Of a stretch of DNA of 64,000 bases, positions 7,301 through 15,552 are shown in pieces; the stretch's first letter is position 1; the number at the start of each line of letters is the position of its first letter. A model generated the notes under the pieces. The model saw nothing but the letters and a program-made list of their open reading frames with translations, ran no database searches and had not been told where the DNA came from. Location: the NCBI RefSeq assembly GCF_907177275.1, contig NZ_CAJSLV010000070.1, forward strand, positions 170,548 through 234,547, read 5' to 3'. The stretch comes from Actinacidiphila cocklensis (GTDB lineage: Bacteria > Actinomycetota > Actinomycetes > Streptomycetales > Streptomycetaceae). A program made the position numbers and the translations under genes.

Positions 7301-8941
7301 CTGTTCGGCATCGACTGCGGCAACGGCGCGCTCCAGGCGATCAGCCGGCTGCCGCACTGCGGCGCCGTCGTCACCCGGGGCCGCCCCGACCACATGGCAC
7401 GGCTGGTCAGCCGGCTCACCGCCGCCCTCTACAGCCGCCAGCAGCTCTTCGCCGAGGGCGGCTTCGGCGACATCGCCGCCCAGCGGCAGGCCGTGCCCGA
7501 GGAGCGCCGGCTGCCGTACCTGGTGCTGCTGCTCGACGGCTGGGAGGCCTTCGCGGACTGCGCGCAGCAGGACGGCGGGCGGATGCGCGACGACCTGGGA
7601 CTGCTGATGGGCGAGGGCGCCGGTGCCGGCATCCAGGTGGTCGTGACCGGCGAGGAGCCGGCGTCCTTCACGCAGCCGGGCACGCCGTCTTCGAGCCTCC
7701 TCGTCCTGGACCAGCGGAACAGGGCGACGTATCGGGACCTGGGCGTGGAACCGCCCCACGGCCGGCTCGAACCGGGCCGCGCCTTCCGCGCGTTCACCCC
7801 CGTCGAGCTGCAGATCGCGCTGCTCGACGGCGAGCCCACCAGCCGCGGCCAGGGCGACGCGCTGGACCGGCTGGCCGCGGAGCTGCGCACCCGCGACGCG
7901 CACGTACCGCACCCGCGGCGGCCGTTCACCATCGACGACGCCCCGCGGGCCGCCGAGAGCTTCCACGTCGGACCCGGCAAGGGCCGCCCGGTCGGCCGGG
8001 AGGACGTCCTGGCCTGGCTGCGCGACCGGCACGCCACCGGCGCCTCGGCGGCACTGCTCGGGCCGCGCAGGGCCGGCAAGACGTGGGTGCTGGAGGAGCT
8101 GTCCCGGCGGCTGGCCGCGGAAAGCGGCCAGCGGGAGGTCCACCGGCTGGTCGTACCGCCGTCCGCCACCCCCGTGGACGACCCCGACGTGCTGGCCGGG
8201 CTGCTCGACCGCGCGGTGCGGGACGCGGCGAGCCCGGCCGAGGCACTGCTCGACAAGGCCGCCACGGCCTCCGGCGGCGGCCCCGCCTACCTGCTCGACG
8301 AGGTCGGGCGGCTGACCGGCTACGGCCCGGCCGCCGTGTCCTGGTTGCGCGACCTCGGGCAGGCCGGCGCCTGGCTGCTCTACACCGGCACCGAGAAGGA
8401 CTGGCGGACCGTGGTGCGCTGGGCGCTGACCGCGCCGGGCTCCAGCTTCGGCAACGACGTCAACGCCCGGCTGCTCGGGCCGCTCGAACGGGACGCCGCG
8501 CTGGACTTCCTGTCGGGCACCGCCGCCAACCTCGGGGTGGCGCTCGGCCGGGACACCACCGCGGCCGGCATCGTCGACGCCGTCGGCAGCTGGCCGTTCT
8601 ACCTCCAGGTGGCCGGCGACGCCGTCGTCCGCGCCGTCCAGGGCAACGACCTGAGCGCGCTGTCCGGTCGCGACGGGCTGCGCGCGCTGATCGAACGGCG
8701 GCTGCTCGACGAGTGGACGCTGCACTTCCAGTCCCGCTGGGCCGAGATCGGCCCGGCCGGGCGGGCCGCACTGCTCGCCGCGCCCGGCGCGATGCCGCTC
8801 GACGCCACCCCCGCGCAGCGCGAGGACCTGCGCGAGGTGGGCCTGCTGCGGCCGGGCGAGGAGTGGCTGGCGGACCCGCCGCTGCTCGACTGGATCACCA
8901 GGAACGAAGTCTCTTTGCGTGACGGGGAGTTATCTGCATGA
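4400..8941 (+). CDS. FtsK/EccC-like double ATPase fused to STAND-like ATPase
   Basis: A 1513-residue multidomain NTPase. The first 100 residues resemble the small N-terminal domains of EssC/EccC proteins. FtsK domain 1 (about 560-830) has a degenerate P-loop, AGAAGSGRVEF near 607-617, and a degenerate Walker B, VFVIAEY. FtsK domain 2 (about 880-1110) has an intact P-loop GAPRSGKSQ (940-948) and Walker B LVLLLDGWE. A third NTPase (about 1180-1513) has GPRRAGKTW (1221-1229), YLLDE and the segment GSWPFYLQ expected of STAND/ATPase_2 proteins. No transmembrane helix is evident, unlike true EccC. The gene carries two TTA codons, at 4937-4939 and 8930-8932, so it is probably bldA-dependent. Its stop overlaps the next start (ATGA). 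Confidence 0.8.
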   Translation: MRRLLTVVTPGGAEYDIELTAPESASIAQLAESLRQVWGEPRRDAGEPAPVPALYVAGGALPPLTPLGESPLRDGVRVGLGVSLAEPEPWGIAQLRLVAGEGAGSVRELDGIPQNRLLDEELLTGLRDVAPHAFSGGDWQFALDGRRAARGESWGPAAMLTAGGMYLRWRMRRDAEPAELPPGDGGTLLFARPPRFTPEPLPIGFDYVPPVRWWHGSEAPRERERNVLSLRGARYATRIAATVPSAWWGQQVAETARAGKLMLGVAGELARAYPEPADVREIAVLRADRLWERRRWDPDFLALRCGLRTTFLDQGTPIELGENSCPAVVSLPRHGVIGVVGAGDRPRRLAGWLALQTAVHHGPEDVVLRVLTDTAGAADWRWLRWLPHSSSALDDRAAPRVYADPTSVAQQIGVLLQLLAGRRSSAAAARAAAPEAPGTGGAAADGWQGPAVVLVLDGIRRLRALPGVARLLQEGPEVGMYVVCLGEEARHLPSGCGWLLDTSVAGGPQVVEDGLPYPLVPDLPYKDWFEVPARALAPLRDADTVRRALDLADRPLAELLGLESAKDPEPIVARWSAVPRSTTAVVGQADGLPFELDLRRHGPHALVAGAAGSGRVEFLCGWVASLAVANRPDEMLFVLVDYKGGTAFDPVAGLPHVTSLIADLDTRQAERILGRLQAALRSRENQLGTYKARDIEDYHDMRDRGRELPPLPRLVFVIAEYSVLARELPELIVGLVNVAQRGRSLGVHLVLSTQRKVGALPPDIQAVTNLRIALRVGSAEESATVIDAPDAAAIPPSSPGRAFVRTGADELQEFQAAMPVELGPRRTSDLVISVRDLDHPGPPYTSTAGPPSGGGAVRTDLGLLVSAVRTAARLAEVPAVPGPLPEQLPLVVTLSELPAQEGAVGDPAPVAYGVLEFADEPGRQPALFDLAASGPLAAVGAPRSGKSQFLRTLAAALAVRHGAADVHLFGIDCGNGALQAISRLPHCGAVVTRGRPDHMARLVSRLTAALYSRQQLFAEGGFGDIAAQRQAVPEERRLPYLVLLLDGWEAFADCAQQDGGRMRDDLGLLMGEGAGAGIQVVVTGEEPASFTQPGTPSSSLLVLDQRNRATYRDLGVEPPHGRLEPGRAFRAFTPVELQIALLDGEPTSRGQGDALDRLAAELRTRDAHVPHPRRPFTIDDAPRAAESFHVGPGKGRPVGREDVLAWLRDRHATGASAALLGPRRAGKTWVLEELSRRLAAESGQREVHRLVVPPSATPVDDPDVLAGLLDRAVRDAASPAEALLDKAATASGGGPAYLLDEVGRLTGYGPAAVSWLRDLGQAGAWLLYTGTEKDWRTVVRWALTAPGSSFGNDVNARLLGPLERDAALDFLSGTAANLGVALGRDTTAAGIVDAVGSWPFYLQVAGDAVVRAVQGNDLSALSGRDGLRALIERRLLDEWTLHFQSRWAEIGPAGRAALLAAPGAMPLDATPAQREDLREVGLLRPGEEWLADPPLLDWITRNEVSLRDGELSA

Positions 8942-11055
8942 GCGTCTTCCGGCCGAGCCAGGCCTACCGCGCCGACCTCGACATCAGGCTCGGCGCAGGA
9001 CGGCTGCCCAGCTGGATACGGCCGCCCGCGGAAGGCGCCGCGCCCAACAGCCCGGCCTGGCTGGCCGTCATGCCGCGCAGGGCGGGCAAGACCTGGCTGG
9101 CGCAGGGCATCGCGGCCCTCAGGGCGGACGGCGGCACCGTACGGGTCGACCTGCGGTCGTCGATATCGGTCCGCAGGACCAGGCTCGGCTGCCTGACCGG
9201 CGCCAAGTCGGCGCCGCTGGTGGAAGCGGGGCAGCTGGTCATCGTCGACGAGCCCGCGCTCGCCCGGCCCGGCGGCCCCGGGGTGCCGCCCGAGGTGCTC
9301 GCCGCGGGCCTGCAGCGGGTCAGGGACGGGGGTGCCACGACGCTGGTGCTCGCCACCCCCGCGGAGAGCGCGCTGCTGGTCCCGCACCTCGGCCCCGACG
9401 TGCGCAAGGACGTCCTGCGCCCGCCGGTGCTGGACGCCGGCGAGTGCGCGCGGATGGCGGCCAGGGCGCCGCAGTGGGCACCCGCGCTGGTGGAGCGGCT
9501 GGGCGAGGCGGACCCCGGCTGGCTGCACACCCCTTTCCTGCTCGAACTGGCCCTGCACACCGCCGAGGAGCGCCCCGCGCTGCGCGCCGACCCCGAGGCG
9601 CTGCTGCGGGCCGCCGTCGAGGTGGCCGACGACCGCCACGAGTACATCCAGCAGTGGTTCCACAACGGGCTCGGCGAGCAGCACCGCGCCGCCCTGCGCG
9701 CGGGCCGCTGGCGGGCCGCCGGCCTGCCGGTCGAGCTCCCGGCGGCGGAGCCCGGGCCCGCCGACCGCAGCTACGGTGCCGACGACCGGTACGACGACGC
9801 GGCGTTCTACGGGGCGGCCGCCGACGCCGACGCCGGCCAGGACCGGGCGCGGGGCGGCGCCTCGCTCGCCGGCGACCCGGTGCTGGCCCGGCACCTGCCC
9901 GAGGTGCTGCGCGTCCACCACATCTCCGACCTGCACCACGGCGGGCGGCTGTCCTCGACGGTGGACGCCAAGGACCCGACACAGGCCGGCCACCGCATCG
10001 CCGCGGTGGCCGGCGCGGGGACCGCGCTGGACAGCTACCTGGACCACGTAGGCCAGCTCGCCGCGCAGGGCCGCGCCCCGCACCTGGTGGTCGTCACCGG
10101 CGACATCGTCGACCGGCCGTCCGACACCCACGGGGCGCTGGCCAGGGAATGGCTCGACCGGCTGGCGGGGCTGCTGGCCCCGCACCGCGACCTGCGGCCC
10201 GACGACCCGCGCGTGCTGCTGGTCGGCGGCAACCACGACGTGTCCTGGGACCTCGCGCTCGACCCGTCACCGCAGGCCAGGCACCGCTGGTTCGCGGCGA
10301 ACTTCACCGGTCTGCCGCACCCCGACCTGCAGCTCGCCGACCCGCGGGCGCGCCGGCTCTACGTCGGCTACCGCGGTGTCGGCCTGCGCTTCGCGCTGCT
10401 CGGCAGCGCGGAGTCCGGCGGCGAGGCCGCCCGCGACGAGGACCGCGAGCTGCTGCGCGGCATCCGGCAGCGCTACCTGGACGCGGCCGGCGGTGACGGC
10501 GGTACGGACGCGGACGCGGGCGAAGGCGCGGGCGCGGGCGACGCCGATGTGGCCGCCGTCGTGCGGGACTTCGTCCGCCACGACCCCGGCGTCATCGCCC
10601 GCGGCGTCCTGGACCGGCTGGCGGCCGAGCGCGGCTACGTCACCGTCGCGGCGCTGCACCACCCGCTGTCCCCGGTCCCCGCGGTGGAGGTCGCGCCCTA
10701 CTCCGGGGTCGTCAACGCCGGGCAGGCCAAGCGGGCGCTCGCCGCCGCCAGGACCTCGCTCGTCCTGCACGGCCACACCCATCTGGGCTTCGCGGCGGCG
10801 GAACGGCTGCTCGGTTCGGGGCCGCCGTGGACGGTGCGGATCGCCGGGGCGCCGGCGCTGGCCAGCAGGGAGACCGAGGAGCGCAACGGCTACAACGAGC
10901 TGTTCGTGGCCAGGGAGGGCGGCGCCCACACCCTCGCGGTCCGCACCGTCCGCCTCGACGGCGGCCAGTGGACCCCGGGCGAGGTCTACGCCTTCCGCCC
11001 CGGCGCGGCCGACGAGCGCGAGCTGGCCGACCTGTGCGCGGACGGGCGCGCGTGA
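8938..11055 (+). CDS. ATPase fused to calcineurin-like metallophosphoesterase
   Basis: A 705-residue fusion. The N-terminal NTPase (about 1-250) has the P-loop MPRRAGKTWLAQ near residue 45 and a Walker B-like VIVDEP; its RRAGKTW core is nearly identical to the third ATPase of the preceding gene. The C-terminal half is a calcineurin-like phosphoesterase with all metal-binding motifs: ISDLHHGG (about 330), TGDIVD (388), GGNHD (429), AALHHP (576) and LHGHTH (611). Such enzymes hydrolyse phosphodiesters or phosphomonoesters in nucleotides, nucleic acids or proteins. It is translationally coupled to the FtsK/STAND gene and probably acts with it and the SLATT protein. The substrate is not predictable. 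Confidence 0.8.
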   Translation: MSVFRPSQAYRADLDIRLGAGRLPSWIRPPAEGAAPNSPAWLAVMPRRAGKTWLAQGIAALRADGGTVRVDLRSSISVRRTRLGCLTGAKSAPLVEAGQLVIVDEPALARPGGPGVPPEVLAAGLQRVRDGGATTLVLATPAESALLVPHLGPDVRKDVLRPPVLDAGECARMAARAPQWAPALVERLGEADPGWLHTPFLLELALHTAEERPALRADPEALLRAAVEVADDRHEYIQQWFHNGLGEQHRAALRAGRWRAAGLPVELPAAEPGPADRSYGADDRYDDAAFYGAAADADAGQDRARGGASLAGDPVLARHLPEVLRVHHISDLHHGGRLSSTVDAKDPTQAGHRIAAVAGAGTALDSYLDHVGQLAAQGRAPHLVVVTGDIVDRPSDTHGALAREWLDRLAGLLAPHRDLRPDDPRVLLVGGNHDVSWDLALDPSPQARHRWFAANFTGLPHPDLQLADPRARRLYVGYRGVGLRFALLGSAESGGEAARDEDRELLRGIRQRYLDAAGGDGGTDADAGEGAGAGDADVAAVVRDFVRHDPGVIARGVLDRLAAERGYVTVAALHHPLSPVPAVEVAPYSGVVNAGQAKRALAAARTSLVLHGHTHLGFAAAERLLGSGPPWTVRIAGAPALASRETEERNGYNELFVAREGGAHTLAVRTVRLDGGQWTPGEVYAFRPGAADERELADLCADGRA

Positions 11056-11081
11056 GTCGCAGGCCCGTGGGCGGCAGCCCC

Positions 11082-12908
11082 TCACGCCCGGTAGAGCGCC
11101 TCGATCTCCTTGGCGTACGCGGACTCGATCGCCCGCCGCTTGAGCTTCAGCGACGGCGTCAGGGTGCCGCGCTCCTCGCTGAACTGGCTGCCCAGTATCC
11201 GGAAGGTCCTGATCGACTCGGCCTGCGAGACCAGCGTGTTGGCGGCGACCACCGCCCGCCGGATCTCGGTCTCCAGGTCCGGGTCGTGCAGCAGCTCAGC
11301 CGGCAGCAGCCGCGGCTTCCCGCGCATGGCCAGCCAGTGCGTGACGGACTCCGGGTCCAGCGTGACCAGGGCCGCCACGAAAGGCCGGTCGTTGCCGACG
11401 ACCACGCACTGCGCCACCAGCGGGTGCGCCCGCACCCGGTCTTCCAGCGCGATCGGCGAGACGCTCTTGCCGCCGCTGGTCACCAGGATCTCCTTCTTCC
11501 GCCCGGTGATGGTCAGGTAGCCGTCCTCGTCGAGCGAGCCGATGTCGCCGGTGGCCAGCCAGCCGTCCCGCAGCACCTCGTCGGTGGCCTTCACGTTGTT
11601 CAGGTAGCCCGAGAAGACCTGCCCGCCGCTCAGCCAGATCTCGCCGTCCTCCGCGATCAGCACCGTCGTGCCGGGCACCGGAAGGCCGACGGTGCCGAAA
11701 CGGGTCTGCTCGGGCGGGTTCGCGGTCGCGGCCGCGGTGGTCTCGGTCAGGCCGTAACCCTCGTAGATCGTCACGCCCGCGCCGGAGAAGAACAGCCCGA
11801 TCCGGCGCTCCATCGCCGAGCCGCCGGAGATCGCGTGCCGCACCCGGCCGCCGAGTGCGTCCCGCACCTTGCTGTAGACCAGCTTCTCGTAGAGCTGGTG
11901 CTGCATCCGCAGGCCCGTGCTCGGTCCCGGGCCGGTGCCGAACGCCCTGGCCTCCATCGCCTCCGCGTGCCGGACCGCCACGTCCACGGCCTTGTCGAAC
12001 GGCCCCAGCCGTCCGCCGGCCTCCGCCTTGCGGCGGGCGGCCTGGAAGACCTTCTCGAACACGTAAGGCACCGCGAGCACGAAGGTCGGCCGGAAGCCGG
12101 CCAGCGACGGGATCAGGTCTGCGGCGGTCATGCTCGGCTGGTGCCCGAGCCTGATCCGGTGCCTGACGCAGGCCACCTCGACCATCCGCCCGAAGACGTG
12201 CGCGAGCGGCAGGAAGAGCAGCGTGGACGGCTCCTCGCCCGGCTTGTTGGAGAACACCGGCTCCCAGCGCGCCACGACGTTGTCGGTCTCGGCCATGAAG
12301 TTGGCGTGCGTGATGAGGCAGCCCTTGGGGCGGCCCGTGGTGCCCGACGTGTAGATGATCGTCGCGACCGCGTCCGGCGTCACGGCCAGCCGGTGCCGCT
12401 CCACCACGTCGTCACCGATGTGCCGGCCGGCCTGCGACAGCTCCTCGACGCAGTTCGCGTCCAGCTGCCACAGCCGGTGCAGCCGGGGCAGCTCGTCGAC
12501 CGCGGCGCCGATGGTCATCGCGTGGTCCTCGTGCTCCACGACCGCCGCGACCGCGCCCGAGTCGTGCAGCATCCAGCGGACCTGCTCGGAGGACGACGTC
12601 GGGTACACCGGCACCGACTGGGCGCCGATCGCCCACAGCGCGAAGTCGAAGAGCGTCCACTCGTAGCGGGTGCGGCACATGATCGCGACGCGGTCGCCGA
12701 AGCGGACGCCCTCGGCCAGCATGCCCTTGGCGACCGCGAGCACCTGGTCGCGGAACTCCGCGGCGGTGACATCGCGCCAATCGCCCTGCTCGTCGGCGCG
12801 CGACAGCACCACCTGGTCCGGGGTCTGCCGTGCGTTGCCGAACACGGCATCCGCCAAACCGCCGGCCTGGGGTGAGGTGGCCAGCGTGGGGACGGTGAAC
12901 TGACGCAA
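11082..12908 (-). CDS. Long-chain acyl-CoA synthetase (AMP-binding)
   Basis: A 608-residue ANL-superfamily enzyme that activates fatty acids to acyl-CoA through an acyl-adenylate. The phosphate-binding motif IIYTSGTTGRPKG lies near residue 187, followed by EGYGLTETTA, the hinge TGDIGSLDEDGY and the C-terminal GRKKEILVTSGGK. Length and the late TPSLKLKRRAI segment fit the FAA1/FadD15 type. It is convergent with the phosphoesterase gene (26 bp). A CGTAAGTTAC motif 34 bp upstream of its start also occurs upstream of the acyl-ACP desaturase at 32610, hinting at shared lipid control. Confidence 0.92.
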   Translation of the reverse strand: MRQFTVPTLATSPQAGGLADAVFGNARQTPDQVVLSRADEQGDWRDVTAAEFRDQVLAVAKGMLAEGVRFGDRVAIMCRTRYEWTLFDFALWAIGAQSVPVYPTSSSEQVRWMLHDSGAVAAVVEHEDHAMTIGAAVDELPRLHRLWQLDANCVEELSQAGRHIGDDVVERHRLAVTPDAVATIIYTSGTTGRPKGCLITHANFMAETDNVVARWEPVFSNKPGEEPSTLLFLPLAHVFGRMVEVACVRHRIRLGHQPSMTAADLIPSLAGFRPTFVLAVPYVFEKVFQAARRKAEAGGRLGPFDKAVDVAVRHAEAMEARAFGTGPGPSTGLRMQHQLYEKLVYSKVRDALGGRVRHAISGGSAMERRIGLFFSGAGVTIYEGYGLTETTAAATANPPEQTRFGTVGLPVPGTTVLIAEDGEIWLSGGQVFSGYLNNVKATDEVLRDGWLATGDIGSLDEDGYLTITGRKKEILVTSGGKSVSPIALEDRVRAHPLVAQCVVVGNDRPFVAALVTLDPESVTHWLAMRGKPRLLPAELLHDPDLETEIRRAVVAANTLVSQAESIRTFRILGSQFSEERGTLTPSLKLKRRAIESAYAKEIEALYRA

Positions 12909-13208
12909 CGGGTGCTCTCCTAGGACCGCTCAGTGCGGGGCCGTAAGTTACCCGATCCGCGAGGCCTGCGGGAGGGGCCTGAAGTTCTCGATGATTCGGA
13001 CGTTTGTGCTGGTAGGGCCGGGTTTTCCGGCTGTGACAAGGTCCCCGGCGGAATCCGGGGTTCAGTCGCGGTGCCGCGCGGGCGGCGGATCTCCACGAAA
13101 TCTGCCCGTGCCGGTCACGGTCGCTCCACCCTCTCGGTTCCCTCCCGTCCCCTGCGCACCAGCCGGCGCTGCCGCCCGGGGCGGCCGGCCGATGGCGGGT
13201 TCCGCAGG
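12909..13208. other. 300-bp spacer between LysR gene and acyl-CoA synthetase
   Basis: No credible gene. It should hold the acyl-CoA synthetase promoter (minus strand) and the 3' end of the LysR transcript. Two structures stand out: the motif CGTAAGTTAC at 12942-12951, and a 6-bp hairpin CCCCGG-CGGAAT-CCGGGG at 13043-13060, a possible terminator for the LysR gene. Confidence 0.6.
12942..12951. promoter_or_regulatory. CGTAAGTTAC motif upstream of acyl-CoA synthetase
   Basis: The 10-mer CGTAAGTTAC contains the palindrome GTAA-G-TTAC and lies 34 bp upstream of the start at 12908. The same 10-mer occurs at 32680-32689 upstream of the fatty-acid desaturase. AT-containing repeats of this kind are unlikely by chance in DNA this GC-rich, so a shared lipid-responsive operator is inferred. 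Confidence 0.45.
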
Positions 13209-14081
13209 TCACGGCAGCGGCCGGTGAAGCAGGTCGCCACCGGCCAGGATGGCATCCGCCAGCGCATCCGCCGCCTCCTGTGCACGGGAATCCCGCCGCC
13301 CGTGCAGCAGCACGAAGTCCACCCCGCCGAGGTCCGGCAGCCCGCAGGCCCGGGTCGGCACCCGGACCAGACCGGCCGGAATCAGCCCTTGCGCGTGCGC
13401 CGTCACCCCGAGCCCGGCCCTGGCCGCCGCGACCAGGCCGCTCAGCGACCCGCTGGTACCCGCCATCCGCCACGCCCTGCCGTGCCGCTCCAGCACGTCG
13501 AGCATCCTGGCCCGGGTGATCCCCGGCGGCGGGAAGGCGATAAGCGGCACCGGGCGCCCCGGGTCGAGCCGCAGCCGCTCGCCGCCTATCCACACCAGCT
13601 TGTCCCGCCACACCAGCCGGCCCGCACCCTCCGGGCTGTGCCGCTTGGCCAGGCACAGGTCGAGACCGCCCGCCTCCAGCTGCTGGTGCAGGGTGCCGGA
13701 CAGCTCGACGGTCAGCTCCAGGTCCACCTCCGGGTGGGCCTGCCGGAAGGCCGCCAGGATCTCCGGCAGCCGGGTCGGCACGAAGTCCTCCGACACCCCG
13801 AACCGCAGCCGCCCGCGCAGCCGGGTGCCGGCGAAGAAGGCCGCCGCCCGCTCGTTGGCCTCCAGGATCGGCCGGGCGAAGCCGAGCATGGCCTCGCCGT
13901 CCTCGGTCAGCTCCACCCCGTGGGTGTCCCGCAGGAACAGCCGGCAGCCCGCGGCCTCCTCCAGCCGCCGCACGTGCTGGCTGACCGTCGACTGCCGCAG
14001 CCCGAGCCGGTGGGCCGCCTGCGTGAAGCTCAGCGTCTGCGCGACGGCAAGGAACGTACGCAACTGGGCCGGCTCGAACAT
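13209..14081 (-). CDS. LysR-family transcriptional regulator
   Basis: A 290-residue LysR regulator. The winged HTH occupies residues 1-60 (TFLAVAQTLSFTQAAHRLGL, then STVSQHVRRLE), followed by a LysR substrate-binding domain beginning near LRGRLRFGVSEDF. The start is the first ATG, where the family's MFEPAQLRTFL begins. No divergent target gene is adjacent: upstream lies a small membrane protein gene on the same strand, 81 bp away. The inducer is unknown. Confidence 0.92.
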   Translation of the reverse strand: MFEPAQLRTFLAVAQTLSFTQAAHRLGLRQSTVSQHVRRLEEAAGCRLFLRDTHGVELTEDGEAMLGFARPILEANERAAAFFAGTRLRGRLRFGVSEDFVPTRLPEILAAFRQAHPEVDLELTVELSGTLHQQLEAGGLDLCLAKRHSPEGAGRLVWRDKLVWIGGERLRLDPGRPVPLIAFPPPGITRARMLDVLERHGRAWRMAGTSGSLSGLVAAARAGLGVTAHAQGLIPAGLVRVPTRACGLPDLGGVDFVLLHGRRDSRAQEAADALADAILAGGDLLHRPLP

Positions 14082-14162
14082 GGCGGCACGTTATCGCGGT
14101 GCGTGATGGCGGTCAGGGCGGTAACCGGCCAACCTGATCGCTCTCTCCCGCGTCCCCCGCGG

Positions 14163-14546
14163 TCACAGCCGCAGCGCGGACACCACCAGAACCGCCAGCG
14201 CCCAGGAGGCGAACAGCGCGTACGCGAACAGGGCGCGGCCGCGGTCGCCGGCCCCCAGCTGCCGCAGCAGCACCCAGCAGAAGAACGCCGCCTCGGCGGC
14301 GCCGCCCGCGACACCGTAGGCAGGCCGCCAGATCCCGACGAGCACCGCGGCGGTCGCGGCCGTGTGCAGCACCCCCGCGCCCGTCACGACCCAGGAGTTC
14401 CTGCCCTCCCGCAACCCCAGCCGGGTCAGGCTGTCCAGCCGCTCCACGCCCGGCCCGAACCGGGTCAGCGCGGCCAGTGCCGAGGGCACCACCTCAAGGA
14501 GCAGCAGAACGGTCAGGGCGACACTCAGGCCGAACACGCGGGGCAC
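14163..14546 (-). CDS. Small integral membrane protein, probably four TM helices
   Basis: A 127-residue hydrophobic protein with about four membrane helices, for example VALTVLLLLEVVPSALAAL at the N-terminus and FAYALFASWALAVLVVSAL at the C-terminus. Size and topology resemble DoxX-like proteins but I see no decisive motif. It lies between fdhD and the LysR gene on the same strand. Function unknown. Confidence 0.65.
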   Translation of the reverse strand: MPRVFGLSVALTVLLLLEVVPSALAALTRFGPGVERLDSLTRLGLREGRNSWVVTGAGVLHTAATAAVLVGIWRPAYGVAGGAAEAAFFCWVLLRQLGAGDRGRALFAYALFASWALAVLVVSALRL

Positions 14547-14589
14547 CTCGCTTGCGTACGCACGGGGGGCCGCGGTTGCCGGCCGGGGA

Positions 14590-15435
14590 TCAGTGTGCCC
14601 GGTCGGACGCCAGTGCGATACGGTCCTCGCCCGCGTAGACGTTCATCGAGTCGCCGCGCAGGAAGCCGACCAGCGTCAGCCCGCTCTCCCTGGCCAGGTC
14701 CACCGCGAGCGACGACGGCGCCGAGACCGCCGCGAGCACCGGGACCCCCGCCATCACCGCCTTCTGCGCCAGCTCGAAGGACGCGCGGCCCGAGACCATC
14801 AGGATCCGGTCGGCCAGCGGCAGCCGCCCCTCCCGCAGCGCCCGCCCGACCAGCTTGTCCACCGCGTTGTGCCGCCCCACGTCCTCGCGCAGGTCCAGCA
14901 GCTCGCCGTCGCCGGAGAACAGCGCGGCCGCGTGCAGCCCGCCGGTCCGCTCGAAGACCGCCTGCCCCTCCCGCAGCCGATCCGGCAGCGAGGCCAGCAG
15001 CCCGGGCGTCAGCCGGGGCGCCCCGGTCCTGGCGATCGGCAGCCGGGTCGCGGTGCGGACCGCGTCAAGGCTGGCCTTGCCGCACAGCCCGCACGAGGAG
15101 GACGTGTAGACGTTGCGCTCCAGGCTGATGTCCGGCAGCGGCACCCCGCGGGCCAGCGTCACGTCCACCACGTTGTACGTGTTCACGCCCTCGGCCGTCG
15201 CGCCGGCGCAGTAGACGACGTTCGCGACCTCGTCCGCCGCGGCGAGCACACCCTCGCTGACCAGGAAACCGGTGGCCAGCGCGAAGTCGTCACCCGGCGT
15301 ACGCATGGTGATCGCCAGCGGGCGGCCGTTCAGCCGGATCTCCAGCGGCTCCTCGGCGACCAGGGTGTCGGCCCGGTGCTCGGCGGCCCCGCCGCGTATC
15401 CGCAATACCCGGCGCCGCTCGGTGACCCGTCCCAT
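14590..15435 (-). CDS. fdhD: Formate dehydrogenase accessory sulfurtransferase FdhD
   Basis: A 281-residue FdhD, which passes sulfur from a cysteine desulfurase to the molybdenum cofactor of formate dehydrogenase. The essential Cys-x2-Cys is in SSCGLCGKAS (Cys 115 and 118), and the family motif LREDVGRHNAVDKLVG follows near residue 188. Length matches the family. No formate dehydrogenase gene lies in the window, so the partner enzyme is encoded elsewhere. The gene is divergent from chorismate mutase. Confidence 0.95.
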   Translation of the reverse strand: MGRVTERRRVLRIRGGAAEHRADTLVAEEPLEIRLNGRPLAITMRTPGDDFALATGFLVSEGVLAAADEVANVVYCAGATAEGVNTYNVVDVTLARGVPLPDISLERNVYTSSSCGLCGKASLDAVRTATRLPIARTGAPRLTPGLLASLPDRLREGQAVFERTGGLHAAALFSGDGELLDLREDVGRHNAVDKLVGRALREGRLPLADRILMVSGRASFELAQKAVMAGVPVLAAVSAPSSLAVDLARESGLTLVGFLRGDSMNVYAGEDRIALASDRAH

Positions 15436-15552
15436 CCGCCCTCAATCCCTCCGTCGCCCTCCCGCCCCCAGCCCTGCACCCGGTGAGGGTGCCATAGGGT
15501 GATCGGGACCGTGCAGCCGTGCACCACGGACCTACCAGGATGGCAGACCGAG

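Noticed and set aside
4937..8725. A 1262-codon open frame antisense to the FtsK/STAND gene
   Set aside because: It is a by-product of GC-rich third codon positions. The translation is low-complexity Arg/Gly/Pro/Val with no domain, while the sense strand encodes clear ATPase motifs.
15499..15552. Extended N-terminus for chorismate mutase
   Set aside because: The 18 extra residues have no family similarity and the region looks like an untranslated leader.
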